The notes: generated from the letters alone by a model not told the origin. A stretch of DNA of 64,000 nt from Hymenobacter artigasi (GCF_012275535.1 NZ_JAAVTK010000013.1:62001-126000); one strand, 5' to 3'; counted from the stretch's first letter, positions 1-8,718 are shown. Numbers and translations: made by a program.

Positions 1-121
1 CGGGGTAGCCCGTCATGGCCGTGCTGAATACCACTTCGCCGGCGGCGGAGGTGAAGGCGCCGAAGGATTCGCCCTGGATTTCGGTGCCGTCTTCGAGGAT
101 GAGTTTTACTGTTTGGGACAT
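1..121 (-). CDS. carA: Carbamoyl-phosphate synthase small subunit, N-terminal fragment
   Basis: The reverse strand from 121 encodes the N-terminus of the glutamine amidotransferase subunit of carbamoyl-phosphate synthase; the gene runs off the left edge. The roughly 40 visible residues include LEDGTEIQGESFG and GEVVFSTAMTGYP, which match the conserved CarA N-terminal domain (GEVVFNTGMTGY in most homologues). CarA supplies ammonia from glutamine for carbamoyl phosphate, used for arginine and pyrimidines. It lies downstream of argD in the same direction, so it is probably the tail of the minus-strand arg operon. carB and the ornithine-type carbamoyltransferase are expected further left, but that is inference. 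Confidence 0.85.
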   Translation of the reverse strand, partial: MSQTVKLILEDGTEIQGESFGAFTSAAGEVVFSTAMTGYP

Positions 122-136
122 GTCGTTCTGGCGGTG

Positions 137-178
137 CACCTCACCCCCCGGCCCCCTCTCCTTTGGGAGAGAGGAAGC
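137..178. repeat. Solo arm of C-rich interspersed repeat
   Basis: The stretch CACCTCACCCCCCGGCCCCC followed by a small CCTCTCC/GGGAGAGAGG hairpin matches one arm of the C-rich repeat family found complete at 2864-3000, 25593-25690, 42899-43058 and 61247-61372. The second arm is absent here. The rest of the gap between carA and argD (179-567) holds only the inverted repeat at 264-308 and no convincing gene. Confidence 0.6.
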
Positions 179-263
179 CATGGTGGCGTTTGCGTTTTAG
201 AGGTTGACGTTGATGGAGGCTGAGACAGGGCGTGACTTGCGTTTGTAACTGGCTCGACACAAT

Positions 264-308
264 TTCGGCTGGAACAGAACCATAAATCAGGGGTCTGTTC
301 CAGCCGAA
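264..308. repeat. 15-bp inverted repeat in carA-argD gap
   Basis: TTCGGCTGGAACAGA (264-278) is perfectly complementary to TCTGTTCCAGCCGAA (294-308) around a 15-nt loop. It could be an RNA hairpin in the argD-carA transcript or a decayed repeat. No U-run follows on either strand, so a terminator is not supported. Confidence 0.5.
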
Positions 309-567
309 GCAGGTTGTAAGCCAAACGGGAGCGAAAGCGGGTAAGTCTATCTGCTCCGCGCAACACCGTTTCCGGATGTCAGGCATCGGAAAATCGGGCG
401 GGCACGACTGCTGAATGGAATAGTTGGTGGCCGCTCTTTCGGGGAAAGAACCAGCCGGCTGCGGCGGAAAAGGGGCCAACGGCAGCGTGCAGCTAATTAG
501 AAGGGGAGCATGGCTCGTAAACTTCATCGTGCTACTCATTGGGGCTGCAAGTTAGGCCAAAAGCGGC

Positions 568-1707
568 TTAACTCCTTGCTTCTGCCGGGACAAGTGTGTA
601 CAGCGCCTGCAAAAACCGGTCGACTTCGGCCCGCGTGATGTTGAGCGGCGGCAGCAGCCGGAGCACCGTGGGGTCGGAGGCGTTGCCCACGAAAATGTGG
701 AATTCCGAAAGCAGCTTGTCGCGGATTTCCTTGATGGAGAAGTCGTATTTGATGCCCACCATCAGGCCGCGGCCGCGAATTTCTTCGGCGCCGGCGTGGG
801 CCAGCAGCTCCTGGCGGAGGTAGTCGCCCAGCTTGGTGGCGTGGGCCAGCAGGTGTTCGTCCTCGATGACTTCGAGCACGGCCAGGGCGGCGGCGCAGGC
901 CAGGTGGTTGCCGCCGAAGGTGGTGCCCAACAGGCCGTAGGAGGCTTTCAGCGACGGCGCAATCAGGATGCCGCCGATGGGGAAGCCGTTGCCCATGCCC
1001 TTGGCCACGGAAATGATATCGGGCCGGATGCCGGCGTGCTGGTGCGCGAAAAACTTGCCGCTGCGGCCGTAGCCGCTCTGCACCTCGTCGGCAATGAGCA
1101 GCACGTTGTGCGCGCCGCACAGCAGCGAGAGCCCCTGCAGGAAATCATCGGAGGGCATGATGATGCCGCCCACGCCCTGAATGGGCTCGATGATGACGGC
1201 GCACACGTCGCCGCCGCGCAGGATTTCGGCCACTGCCTTCAGGTCGTACTCCACGAAGCTGATGGCGTGGCCGGCGTTGAAGGGGGCCACGATTTTGGGG
1301 TTGTCGGTGGCGGCTACCGCGCCCGAGGTGCGGCCGTGAAACGCGCCTTTGAATGCCACCACGCGGGTTTTGCCGGTGTGGAAGGAGGCCAGCTTCAGCG
1401 CATTCTCGTTGGCCTCGGCCCCCGAGTTGCACAGAAACAGCGTGTAATCGTCGTAGCCCGACACTTGGCCCAGCTTGTGCGCCAGCTGCGTCTGAATCGG
1501 AATCTGCACCGAGTTGGAGTAGAAGCCGATGTTCTGCAGCTGCTCGGTGAGGCGCTGCACGTAGTGCGGGTGGCTGTGGCCGATGGAAATAACGGCGTGG
1601 CCGCCGTAGAAATCCAGGTATTCCTGGCCGTGGTCGTCCCACAGCTTCGCGCCGAGCGCCCGCACGGGTGTGATGTTGACGAGGGGGTAAACGTTGAAAA
1701 GCTCCAT
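568..1707 (-). CDS. argD: Acetyl-/succinylornithine aminotransferase
   Basis: This 379-residue class III PLP aminotransferase converts N-acyl-glutamate semialdehyde to N-acyl-ornithine in arginine synthesis. Visible family features are the N-terminal YGGHAVISIGHSHP motif, the NSGAEANENALK phosphate-binding region, the IADEVQSGYGRSG motif with the cofactor-contacting Asp, and the Schiff-base lysine K236 in SVAKGMGNGFP. Length is normal for ArgD (375-405). It sits between argC and carA in the minus-strand arg operon, which favours ArgD over GABA or ornithine aminotransferases. Whether the acyl group is acetyl or, as in Bacteroides, succinyl cannot be told from the sequence. A hairpin repeat separates it from argC. 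Confidence 0.9.
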   Translation of the reverse strand: MELFNVYPLVNITPVRALGAKLWDDHGQEYLDFYGGHAVISIGHSHPHYVQRLTEQLQNIGFYSNSVQIPIQTQLAHKLGQVSGYDDYTLFLCNSGAEANENALKLASFHTGKTRVVAFKGAFHGRTSGAVAATDNPKIVAPFNAGHAISFVEYDLKAVAEILRGGDVCAVIIEPIQGVGGIIMPSDDFLQGLSLLCGAHNVLLIADEVQSGYGRSGKFFAHQHAGIRPDIISVAKGMGNGFPIGGILIAPSLKASYGLLGTTFGGNHLACAAALAVLEVIEDEHLLAHATKLGDYLRQELLAHAGAEEIRGRGLMVGIKYDFSIKEIRDKLLSEFHIFVGNASDPTVLRLLPPLNITRAEVDRFLQALYTLVPAEARS

Positions 1708-1745
1708 GGTTTTTGGTGGTGTCAGAGCGTAGTTAAAATAAGAAT

Positions 1746-1841
1746 GTCATTCCGAGCGCAGCCGAGGAATCTCGCGTGCTGATGTTGCAATAGTAATCCT
1801 GACGTCAGCACGCGAGATTCCTCGGCTGCGCTCGGAATGAC
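1746..1841. repeat. Interspersed hairpin repeat, TCATTCCGAGC family
   Basis: Perfect 37-bp arms (1746-1782 and 1805-1841), starting GTCATTCCGAGCGCAGCC and ending in GTGCTGA, flank a 22-nt loop. It lies between argC and argD. The same family, with sequence drift, is found at 7138, 8574, 26651, 36118 and 41641. Confidence 0.9.
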
Positions 1842-1853
1842 GTTTTAGATGAG

Positions 1854-2843
1854 CTAGAACGTTCCTGATTTCAAATTCAACCCCGTCGTTTCCGGCAGGC
1901 CAAATAGCAGGTTCATATTCTGCACCGCCTGGCCCGAGGCACCTTTCACCAGATTATCAATCACCGAGGTAATCAAGAGCTGCTTGCCCTGTTTCTGCAC
2001 GTGCAGCAGGCATTTGTTGGTGTTCACCACCTGCTTGAGGTGAATTTCCTTGTCCGAAACCGTGGTGAACGGCGCGTCGGAGTACAAATTCCGGTACAAC
2101 TCCCGCGCCTCGTCCTGCGTCAAATCCGAGGGCGTGTAGACGCTGGCGAAAATGCCCCGCGCGAAATTGCCGCGGTAGGGGATGAAGTGAATCTCCGCTT
2201 CTGATTGTGGCTGCAGCTGCGCTAGGCTCTCGCCGATTTCGCCGAGGTGCTGGTGCGTGAAGGGCTTGTAAATGGACACGTTGTTGGAGCGCCACGAGAA
2301 ATGCACCGTTTCCGCCAGGCTCTGGCCCGCGCCGGTCGAGCCGGTGATGGCGGAGACGTGGATGTCATCGGTGAGGCGGCCGGCGCGGGCCAGCGGCAGC
2401 AGCGCCAGCTGAATGGCCGTGGCGAAGCACCCCGGGTTGGCAATGCTCTGGGCCTGCTGGATGCGGCTTTTGTTCAGCTCCGGCAGGCCGTACACGAACT
2501 CGCGGCCTTCAAACTCAGCATCCGCGTGCAGGCGGAAATCGTTGCTCAGGTCGATGACGTGGGTGGTTGCGGGCAGGGAGTTTTTGAGCAGCCAGGCTTT
2601 GGAATTGTTGTGGCCCAGGCACAGAAACACCACGTCCTCGTCGCCCGCCAGCTCGGAGGCGAACACCAAATCGGTTTCGTCCACTAGGTCGTCGTGCACT
2701 TGGTGCACGGGGTTGCCGGCGTTCGAGGAGCTCACGATACCACCCAGTTCCACGAACTCGTGGTGCAGTAGGATGCGGATGAGCTCGCCGGCCGTGTAGC
2801 CGGCCCCGCCTACGATGCCGGCTTTGATTTTGGTGTTTTGCAT
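1854..2843 (-). CDS. argC: N-acetyl-gamma-glutamyl-phosphate reductase
   Basis: ArgC reduces N-acyl-glutamyl phosphate with NADPH. The N-terminus IKAGIVGGAGYTAGELIRIL is the Rossmann nucleotide-binding start, and the catalytic cysteine is C139 in NPGCFATAIQLALLPL. The C-terminal NLVKGASGQAVQNMN is the usual family ending. Length is 329 residues, normal for the short ArgC class. The ATG at 2843 (MQNTKIKAG) is preferred over an upstream ATG at 2873, because the extra ten residues would be encoded by the adjacent C-rich repeat. It lies between argG and argD in the same direction. Confidence 0.93.
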   Translation of the reverse strand: MQNTKIKAGIVGGAGYTAGELIRILLHHEFVELGGIVSSSNAGNPVHQVHDDLVDETDLVFASELAGDEDVVFLCLGHNNSKAWLLKNSLPATTHVIDLSNDFRLHADAEFEGREFVYGLPELNKSRIQQAQSIANPGCFATAIQLALLPLARAGRLTDDIHVSAITGSTGAGQSLAETVHFSWRSNNVSIYKPFTHQHLGEIGESLAQLQPQSEAEIHFIPYRGNFARGIFASVYTPSDLTQDEARELYRNLYSDAPFTTVSDKEIHLKQVVNTNKCLLHVQKQGKQLLITSVIDNLVKGASGQAVQNMNLLFGLPETTGLNLKSGTF

Positions 2844-2863
2844 GATTTGGTCGCCCTCCCCGG

Positions 2864-3000
2864 TGCACCCCACCCCCCGGCCCCCTCCCCTCCGGGAGAG
2901 GGGGAGCCAAGGCGGCGCGATTAAATGAGATTAGAGCTAAAAAAGTAAAACTAGAAGCTAGTCCCCCCTCTCCCCAAGGAGAGGGGGTTAGGGGGTGGGG
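2864..3000. repeat. C-rich interspersed inverted repeat
   Basis: CACCCCACCCCCCGGCCCCC with a CCCCTCC/GGGAGAGGGG sub-hairpin (2864-2907) is inverted at 2962-3000 (CCCCCTCTCCCCAAGGAGAG followed by GGGGTTAGGGGGTGGGG). The second arm ends directly at the argG stop codon. Confidence 0.8.
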
Positions 3001-4185
3001 TCAATCGTTGAGACTAGCACTAATCTTCAGCTGGTTACCGAAAATCTTAATGAACCCTTTAGCATCTCGCGCATCCCAGGCATTATTCTCTTCCCCATAC
3101 GTGGCCACTTTCGACTGCATCATGTCGTATTTCGACTCGATGCCGAGCAACTTGAACCGGTAGGGCTGGAGCTGCACGAATACCTTGCCCGACACGTGGT
3201 TCTGCGACGATTCCAGGAAGGCTTCCATGTCGCGCATCACCGGGTCGAGGTACTGGGCCTCGTGCAGCAGCGTGCCGTACCAGTTGGCGATGTAGTCCTT
3301 GTGCAGCAGCTGCCAGCGGGTGCTGGTGTGCTTCTCCAATAGGTGGTGCGCCTTGATGAGCATGAGCGGCGCGGGCGCCTCAAAGCCCACGCGGCCCTTG
3401 ATACCCAGGATGGTATCGCCTACGTGCGTGTCGCGGCCGATGGCGAAGGCCGAGCCCAGCTCGTTCAGTTTCTGAATCAGCGCGATGGGGTCCATCTTTT
3501 CGCCATTTAGCGCCACCGGCTCGCCTTTTTCGAAGGTGATTTCCACGCGCTCCGAATCGTGACGCTGCAGCTGCGAGGGGTAGGCGCTTTCCGGCAGGGC
3601 CTCGTGCGAAGTCAACGTTTCCACGCCGCCCACGCTGGTGCCCCAGATGCCTTTGTTGATGGAATATTTCGCCTTCTCCCAGCTCATTTCGAAGCCCTGT
3701 TTCTGCAGGTACTCAATCTCGGCCTGGCGCGAGAGCTTGAGGTCGCGGATGGGCGTGAGAATCTCCGTTTTGGGCGAGATAACCGAAAAAGCCACGTCGA
3801 AGCGCACCTGGTCGTTGCCGGCGCCGGTGCTGCCGTGCACGATGTAGTCGGCCTCGTTAGCGCGGGCGTATTCGGCAATGGCCAGCGACTGGAACATGCG
3901 CTCGGCGCTCACGCTCAGCGGGTACGTATCGTTTTTCAACACGTTGCCGAACAGCAGGTAGCGCAGGCAATCCTGATAGAAGCGCGTGGTCACGTCAATC
4001 ACCTCGTGCTTCACCGAGCCCAACTCGTAGGCGCGCTTCTCGATGGCGGCCAGCTCCTCGGCCGTAAAGCCGCCGGAGTTCACGATGACGGTATGCACTT
4101 CCAAATCGAGGTCGCGCGACAGGTACACAGCGCAAAACGAGGTGTCGAGGCCGCCGCTGTAGGCGAGAATGGCTTTTTTCTTCAT
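3001..4185 (-). CDS. argG: Argininosuccinate synthase
   Basis: ArgG condenses citrulline and aspartate using ATP. The N-terminal AYSGGLDTSFCAVYL is the N-type ATP pyrophosphatase P-loop; STGAGNDQVRFD and the SINKGIWGTSVGG region match citrulline/aspartate-binding segments of the family. Translation from 4185 (MKKKAILAYSGG) gives 394 residues, the expected size. An in-frame ATG at 4257 is rejected because its extra residues come from the hairpin repeat at 4195-4277. Neighbours argC and the GNAT gene point in the same direction. Confidence 0.93.
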   Translation of the reverse strand: MKKKAILAYSGGLDTSFCAVYLSRDLDLEVHTVIVNSGGFTAEELAAIEKRAYELGSVKHEVIDVTTRFYQDCLRYLLFGNVLKNDTYPLSVSAERMFQSLAIAEYARANEADYIVHGSTGAGNDQVRFDVAFSVISPKTEILTPIRDLKLSRQAEIEYLQKQGFEMSWEKAKYSINKGIWGTSVGGVETLTSHEALPESAYPSQLQRHDSERVEITFEKGEPVALNGEKMDPIALIQKLNELGSAFAIGRDTHVGDTILGIKGRVGFEAPAPLMLIKAHHLLEKHTSTRWQLLHKDYIANWYGTLLHEAQYLDPVMRDMEAFLESSQNHVSGKVFVQLQPYRFKLLGIESKYDMMQSKVATYGEENNAWDARDAKGFIKIFGNQLKISASLND

Positions 4186-4194
4186 ATTTAGTGA

Positions 4195-4277
4195 GGTAAG
4201 CTTTAGCTTGCCGTTACGTAAATGGTGAGTTAAGGCTTGGCGTCGGGAACATGGCACACGGCAAGCTAAAGCTTACC
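4195..4277. repeat. Hairpin repeat, GGTAAGCTTTAGC family
   Basis: Perfect 20-bp arms GGTAAGCTTTAGCTTGCCGT (4195-4214) and its complement (4258-4277) flank a 43-nt loop. The same arm recurs at 29067-29148 and, diverged, at 22057-22135. Confidence 0.85.
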
Positions 4278-4285
4278 GCACACCG

Positions 4286-4870
4286 CTACTCATCAGAATC
4301 GGATGCGGCAACATTAAAATCGGGTACCTGCAGCTGCACCAGCTGCTTCTCCGGCGTGTCATAGAGCATGCCGGTGCAGAGGCACAGCTTGCGCTCGTTC
4401 TCCATCAGAATGCCGTAGTTTTTACAGCTTTTGCAGCCCTTCCAGAAGTCTTCGCTGGTGGTCAACTCCGAAAAGGTGACGGGCTCGTAGCCGAGGTCGG
4501 TGTTGATTTTCATCACGGCCAGACTGGTCGTGATGCCGAAAATCTTGGCCTGCGGGTACTTGCTGCGCGACAAGTCGAACACAGCCTGCTTGATGGCCTT
4601 GCCCACGCCACCCTTGCGGATTTCGGCGTTTACAATCAGGCCTGAGTTGACCACAAAGGTCTTGTCGTCAAACGTTTCGATGTAGCAGAAGCCCGCCAGC
4701 TCGCCGTCGACAAAGGCGATAATGCCGTCGCCGCTGGCCATCTTTTTAGCCACGTAGGCCGGCTCGCGCTTGGCGATACCGGTGCCCCGCGTTTTGGCCG
4801 ACTCGACGTACCATTGGCATAATTGTTCAGCGTACTGTGCGTCCGCCTCCGTTGCAACCCGAATTGTCAT
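4286..4870 (-). CDS. GNAT acetyltransferase of the arginine cluster (putative N-acylglutamate synthase)
   Basis: A 194-residue GNAT-fold protein heads the minus-strand arg operon, a position where Bacteroidota carry a GNAT protein thought to make N-acylglutamate. The acyl-CoA site is visible as IRKGGVGKAIKQAVFD (about residues 86-101). After the fold comes a cysteine-rich tail with CKSC and, about 14 residues later, CLC, unusual for GNATs and suggestive of metal binding. The ATG at 4870 follows a 400-bp divergent control region. First enzyme of the pathway is inferred from position; the substrate (acetyl- or succinyl-CoA) is unknown. Confidence 0.75.
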   Translation of the reverse strand: MTIRVATEADAQYAEQLCQWYVESAKTRGTGIAKREPAYVAKKMASGDGIIAFVDGELAGFCYIETFDDKTFVVNSGLIVNAEIRKGGVGKAIKQAVFDLSRSKYPQAKIFGITTSLAVMKINTDLGYEPVTFSELTTSEDFWKGCKSCKNYGILMENERKLCLCTGMLYDTPEKQLVQLQVPDFNVAASDSDE

Positions 4871-5195
4871 TGATAATTAGAAACTTAGGGATAGATACGT
4901 GGCTGTCCGGAAAACCCGCATTGCTGTACGGTGATTTCCTGCTAAAGCCCAAACCTGTCTGTAAGTTGAGCGGATACTAGCCCGGCTCAAAAGGGGCTGG
5001 CCAAGGGGCCAACATGCGGCTGCTGAAGCCGCTAGGGTCGTCGCACCAGCGCGCAAGTCGTTTGGCACACGCCGGCTGCACCCGGCCGAACGGCGGAGGC
5101 AAGCATCGAAGGCGTGGAAACGAGGAGGGGCATGATGAAAATCAAAGTGATTCGGCGCTTTAACGAAGCAGCGAACCAAGTAGTTCAATTCTGGC

Positions 5196-5220
5196 ACAAA
5201 GGTAAAAGCTCCTACTTTTG
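5196..5220. promoter_or_regulatory. Back-to-back -7 boxes for the divergent arg operons
   Basis: Two TANNTTTG-type -7 boxes of the Bacteroidota sigma factor lie 9 bp apart. TACTTTTG (5213-5220) faces argB; TACCTTTG on the minus strand (5203-5196) faces the GNAT-argG arm, with a TTGC 19 bp upstream as a possible -33 box. The remainder of the gap 4871-5293 shows no gene or clear operator. Confidence 0.5.
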
Positions 5221-5293
5221 CCTGCAACCTTTCCGGTGGTTTTTTTAAAATAGCCCTTGCCCGACGCTGGGTTTGCGCGAATATGAAGTAGTG

Positions 5294-6076
5294 ATGAAAC
5301 CTGAATTAAGAATATTTAAAATAGGTGGCGGTATAATTGACAGCGAGGCTGACTTGCTGGAATTCGTGCGCTTATTTTCCAAAATTAGGGAGCCGAAAAT
5401 TCTGGTACACGGCGGTGGTAAAGGCGCCAGCGAAATGATGAAAAATCTCGGCATCGCCCCGCGCATGATAAACGGCCGCCGCATTACCGACGCCGCCACG
5501 CTGGATTTGGTAACCATGTTTTACGCCGGTAAGACCAACAAGCAAATTGTGGTGGCACTGCAAAGTCATGGCGTCAACGCGTTGGGCCTCAGTGGTGCCG
5601 ATGGCAATGTGATTCAGGCCGTGAAGCGCCCGGTGCGTGATATCGACTACGGTTTCGTAGGCGACCTGAGCGAGGCCAGTGTAAACACAGAATTGGTGCA
5701 TCAGTTTCTGACGCTCGGTTTGACGCCGGTTTTCTGCCCGATTAATCATGACGGCCACGGCCAGCTATTAAATACCAATGCCGATACCATTGCCGCTTCC
5801 GTTGCCAAAGCGTTAAGTAAGAAATACGCAGTAGCATTACATTTCTGCTTTGAAAAGCGCGGCGTGCTCACGGATATTAACGACGATGATTCCGTGATTA
5901 TGAAAATTAATCTTGCGGATTACGCTGAATTAAAAGAAAGTGGCATTATCGCCGATGGTATGCTGCCCAAATTAGAAAATGCGTTTGACGCGCTGCAATT
6001 CGGCGTTGATAAAGTTATTATCGAACACGCGCTGCACATCAATGAGGATTTGAAAACGACGCTATGGCTGAATTAA
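5294..6076 (+). CDS. argB: Acetylglutamate kinase
   Basis: ArgB phosphorylates N-acylglutamate. The 260-residue protein has the amino-acid kinase fold, with FKIGGG at the N-terminus, the LVHGGGKGASEMM phosphate loop near residues 42-54, ALGLSGADG, and NINADTIA-like NTNADTIAASVA for ATP and substrate binding. The ATG at 5294 (MKPELRIFKIGGG) is chosen over an in-frame TTG at 5273, because it places the first beta strand at the usual distance from the N-terminus. It overlaps the next gene by 13 nt, indicating translational coupling in argB-argE-argH. Confidence 0.92.
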   Translation: MKPELRIFKIGGGIIDSEADLLEFVRLFSKIREPKILVHGGGKGASEMMKNLGIAPRMINGRRITDAATLDLVTMFYAGKTNKQIVVALQSHGVNALGLSGADGNVIQAVKRPVRDIDYGFVGDLSEASVNTELVHQFLTLGLTPVFCPINHDGHGQLLNTNADTIAASVAKALSKKYAVALHFCFEKRGVLTDINDDDSVIMKINLADYAELKESGIIADGMLPKLENAFDALQFGVDKVIIEHALHINEDLKTTLWLN

Positions 6077-7131
6077 TTGAGCAACTAAGCAATGAGGCCG
6101 TTGATTTATTAATCCGGCTCATAAAAACACCCTCTTTCTCCCGCGAAGAAGCCGGCACTGCCACGCTGATTCAGGAGTTTCTATTGGCGCACGGAGTAGT
6201 CGCAAAGCGGCAACAGAACAACGTATGGGCCGTTTCGGCGCATTTTGACGCGAGCAAACCGACGGTATTACTCAACTCGCACCACGACACGGTGAAGCCC
6301 GGTGCGGGCTGGACGGCCGACCCCTTTGGCGCAGTGCTGGATGGGGATAAACTAACCGGTTTGGGTAGTAATGATGCGGGTGCTTCGGCCGTGAGTTTGC
6401 TGGCTACGTTTCTATATTTTCAGAATAAATCGAATGCCTTTAATCTGATATGCGCCATCACCGCCGAGGAGGAAATTTCGGGTGCCAATGGCATCCGTAG
6501 CGTGCTGCCGGAATTAGGGAAAATCGACCTGGGAATTGTGGGTGAACCCACGGGAATGAATCTGGCAATCGCCGAAAAGGGTCTGATTGTGCTGGATTGC
6601 ACCGCCCACGGCAAAACCGGCCACGCCGCCCGCGAGGAAGGTGAAAATGCCCTCTACAAAGCGTTGGATGATATTCAGTGGCTGCGGGGATTTCAGTTTC
6701 CTGACGTGTCGCCGCTGCTGGGGCCGGTGAAAATGACGGTGACGCAAATCAGCGCCGGCACGCAGCACAATGTAGTGCCGGATAGGTGTCAGTTTGTGAT
6801 TGACGTGCGAACCAATGAGCTGTACCAAAATCCGAAAATTATTGATTTCCTGCGGGAGAAACTGCAGTCGGAAATTGTGCCGCGCTCCACGCATTTAAAT
6901 TCTTCGTGCATCAACGAAAATCACCCGCTAATTCAGAAAGGTTTGGCGATGGTTAAGACGACTTACGGCTCGCCGACGCTCTCGGACCAGTCGATGATGC
7001 CCTTTGAAACGCTGAAAATGGGGCCAGGCGAAAGTGCCCGCTCGCACACACCGGACGAGTTTATTCTGGTGAGTGAAATTCGAGCGGGAATTCGGGATTA
7101 CATTGAACTGCTGACGGATTTTAAATTTTAA
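6064..7131 (+). CDS. argE: ArgE-type M20 metallodeacylase (N-acetyl-/succinyl-ornithine or -citrulline deacylase)
   Basis: A 355-residue M20 zinc peptidase family member removes the N-acyl group late in arginine synthesis. Visible metal-site motifs are NSHHDTVKP, GLGSNDAGAS, TAEEEISG with the catalytic and metal-binding Glu, GEPTG, and SHTPDEF near the C-terminus; GKTGHAAREEGENAL is the dimerisation-domain motif. The start overlaps argB out of frame. In Bacteroidota that use acylornithine carbamoyltransferase the natural substrate is acylcitrulline, so the symbol is by family and position only. Confidence 0.85.
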   Translation: MAELIEQLSNEAVDLLIRLIKTPSFSREEAGTATLIQEFLLAHGVVAKRQQNNVWAVSAHFDASKPTVLLNSHHDTVKPGAGWTADPFGAVLDGDKLTGLGSNDAGASAVSLLATFLYFQNKSNAFNLICAITAEEEISGANGIRSVLPELGKIDLGIVGEPTGMNLAIAEKGLIVLDCTAHGKTGHAAREEGENALYKALDDIQWLRGFQFPDVSPLLGPVKMTVTQISAGTQHNVVPDRCQFVIDVRTNELYQNPKIIDFLREKLQSEIVPRSTHLNSSCINENHPLIQKGLAMVKTTYGSPTLSDQSMMPFETLKMGPGESARSHTPDEFILVSEIRAGIRDYIELLTDFKF

Positions 7132-7137
7132 TATTCG

Positions 7138-7237
7138 TCTGTCATGCTGAGCCTGCGAAGCATCCTTTGCCGCTGAACGAACCGTTGGACGACTCGTGCA
7201 GGCGTGATAGGATGCTTCGCAGGCTCAGCATGACAGA
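7138..7237. repeat. Hairpin repeat, TCATGCTGAGC family
   Basis: Perfect 29-bp arms (7138-7166 and 7209-7237), containing GTCATGCTGAGCCTGCGAAG, flank a 42-nt loop between argE and argH. In the transcript this would form a very stable hairpin, but there is no U-run. Confidence 0.9.
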
Positions 7238-7255
7238 TGATTTAGACATGCAATT

Positions 7256-8566
7256 ATGAAAATTTGGGAAAAAGGATTTTCGGTAAACGATACCATCGAA
7301 AAATTCACGGTGGGCCAGGACCGGGTGCTGGATATGTACCTCGCGCCGTTCGATATGCGGGCCTCGAAAGCGCAAGCCAATATGCTGGCTAAAGTGGGCA
7401 TGATTTCGGAAGCAGAACGGCAGCAGTTGGTTACGGGCCTGGATGAGCTACTGGCCCAGGTAGCCTCGGGCACGTTCCAGATTGAGGACGATTTTGAGGA
7501 CGTGCATTCCAAAATCGAATCTTACCTGACCGAGAAATTCGGTGATGCAGGCAAGAAAATTCACACCGCCCGCTCGCGGAACGACCAGGTTTTGACGGCT
7601 ATTCAGCTTTTCCTGAAGGATTATGCCGAGCAGATTTCGGCCAGAATAGTGGCACTGGTGGAAGTGTTGTTGCAAAAGGCCGAGGCCCACAAAAACGACC
7701 TGCTGCCGGGCTACACGCACTTTCAGGCGGCTATGCCGAGCAGCTTCGGGCTGTGGTTTTCGGCTTATGCTGAGCATTTGCTATTGGATTTGGCGCTATT
7801 TGAGGCGGCCCACAAAGTGGCCGACCAGAACCCGCTGGGCTCGGGCGCGGGCTTCGGCAGCAGCTTCCCGATTGACCGCGAAATGACGACCCGGGAAATG
7901 GGCTTTGGCAGCGTGGCCGTGAGCAGCGTGGGCGCGCAGATGCTACGCGGCAAAACCGAGAAAACGCTGGCCTTTGCCATTGCGGGCGCGGCCGGCACGC
8001 TGGGCAAGCTGGCGTATGATTTGGTGCTCTACAATAGCCAGGATTTGGGCTTCGTGAACCTGCCGAAGGAGTTTACTACCGGCTCCAGTATCATGCCGCA
8101 CAAAAAAAACCCCGACGTATTTGAACTGGTGCGCGGCCACGCCAACCGCCTCCAGGCGCTGCCCAACGACATTATGCTGGCCACCAGCAACCTGCCCAGC
8201 GGCTACCACCGCGACTTCCAGCTGCTGAAGGAGCTACTGTTTGGGCCGATGATGCAGTTTGCCGATTTGCTGGATATGCTGCTGTTTGCGCTGCCCGAAA
8301 TCAAAATAAAGGAAGGCGTAATTGAGCAGGCCAAATACGACCCGATTTTTTCGGTCGAAAATATCAACCAGCTAATTATTGCCGGGGTGCCGTTTCGCGA
8401 TGCCTACCAGCAGGTGGGGCGCAGCGTGGAGGACGGCAGCTACGTGCCGCACCGCCAGTTTCAGACCACCCATCTGGGCAGTATCCACAATTTGGGGCTG
8501 GCAGAAATTGCGGCCAAAGTGGCGCGGTGGCAGGAGGGGAGCGAGCTGTTTAAAAATCAGAAATGA
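7256..8566 (+). CDS. argH: Argininosuccinate lyase
   Basis: ArgH cleaves argininosuccinate to arginine and fumarate. The 436-residue protein carries the fumarase/aspartase superfamily signature GSSIMPHKKNPD, the HTARSRNDQV motif and PGYTHFQAAMPSSFG, all in the expected order. It is the last gene of argB-argE-argH and completes the pathway with argG on the other arm. The ATG at 7256 follows the hairpin repeat at 7138-7237 by 18 bp. Confidence 0.95.
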   Translation: MKIWEKGFSVNDTIEKFTVGQDRVLDMYLAPFDMRASKAQANMLAKVGMISEAERQQLVTGLDELLAQVASGTFQIEDDFEDVHSKIESYLTEKFGDAGKKIHTARSRNDQVLTAIQLFLKDYAEQISARIVALVEVLLQKAEAHKNDLLPGYTHFQAAMPSSFGLWFSAYAEHLLLDLALFEAAHKVADQNPLGSGAGFGSSFPIDREMTTREMGFGSVAVSSVGAQMLRGKTEKTLAFAIAGAAGTLGKLAYDLVLYNSQDLGFVNLPKEFTTGSSIMPHKKNPDVFELVRGHANRLQALPNDIMLATSNLPSGYHRDFQLLKELLFGPMMQFADLLDMLLFALPEIKIKEGVIEQAKYDPIFSVENINQLIIAGVPFRDAYQQVGRSVEDGSYVPHRQFQTTHLGSIHNLGLAEIAAKVARWQEGSELFKNQK

Positions 8567-8573
8567 GGAATAA

Positions 8574-8699
8574 GGAATGTGTCATCCTGAGCTTGCGAAG
8601 GACCTTATGACCGCGGAACAATGCGCGGGAGTCGCCGCGTGGCGCATACGTGATAAGGTCCTTCGCTGCGCGGACGCCAGATTAAGGATGACACATTCC
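8574..8699. repeat. Hairpin repeat with an interrupted arm, TCATCCTGAGC family
   Basis: Arm 1 (8574-8610, GGAATGTGTCATCCTGAGCT onward) pairs with 8651-8699, but the second arm carries extra bases after GGTCCTTCGCTGCG, so the stem is broken. It lies between the convergent ends of argH and the beta-barrel gene. Confidence 0.8.
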
Positions 8700-8718
8700 T
8701 CATTAAGCCGAAGGCGTA

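Noticed and set aside
141..539. 132-codon frame between carA and argD
   Set aside because: It runs through repeat DNA and an inverted repeat, and has no family features.
697..1782. Long plus-strand frame opposite argD
   Set aside because: Antisense shadow of argD caused by high GC; the protein is Gly/Gln/His/Val-rich nonsense.
4877..5227. 116-codon minus-strand frame in the divergent arg control region
   Set aside because: It overlaps the promoters, has low-complexity Arg/Ala composition and no similarity.
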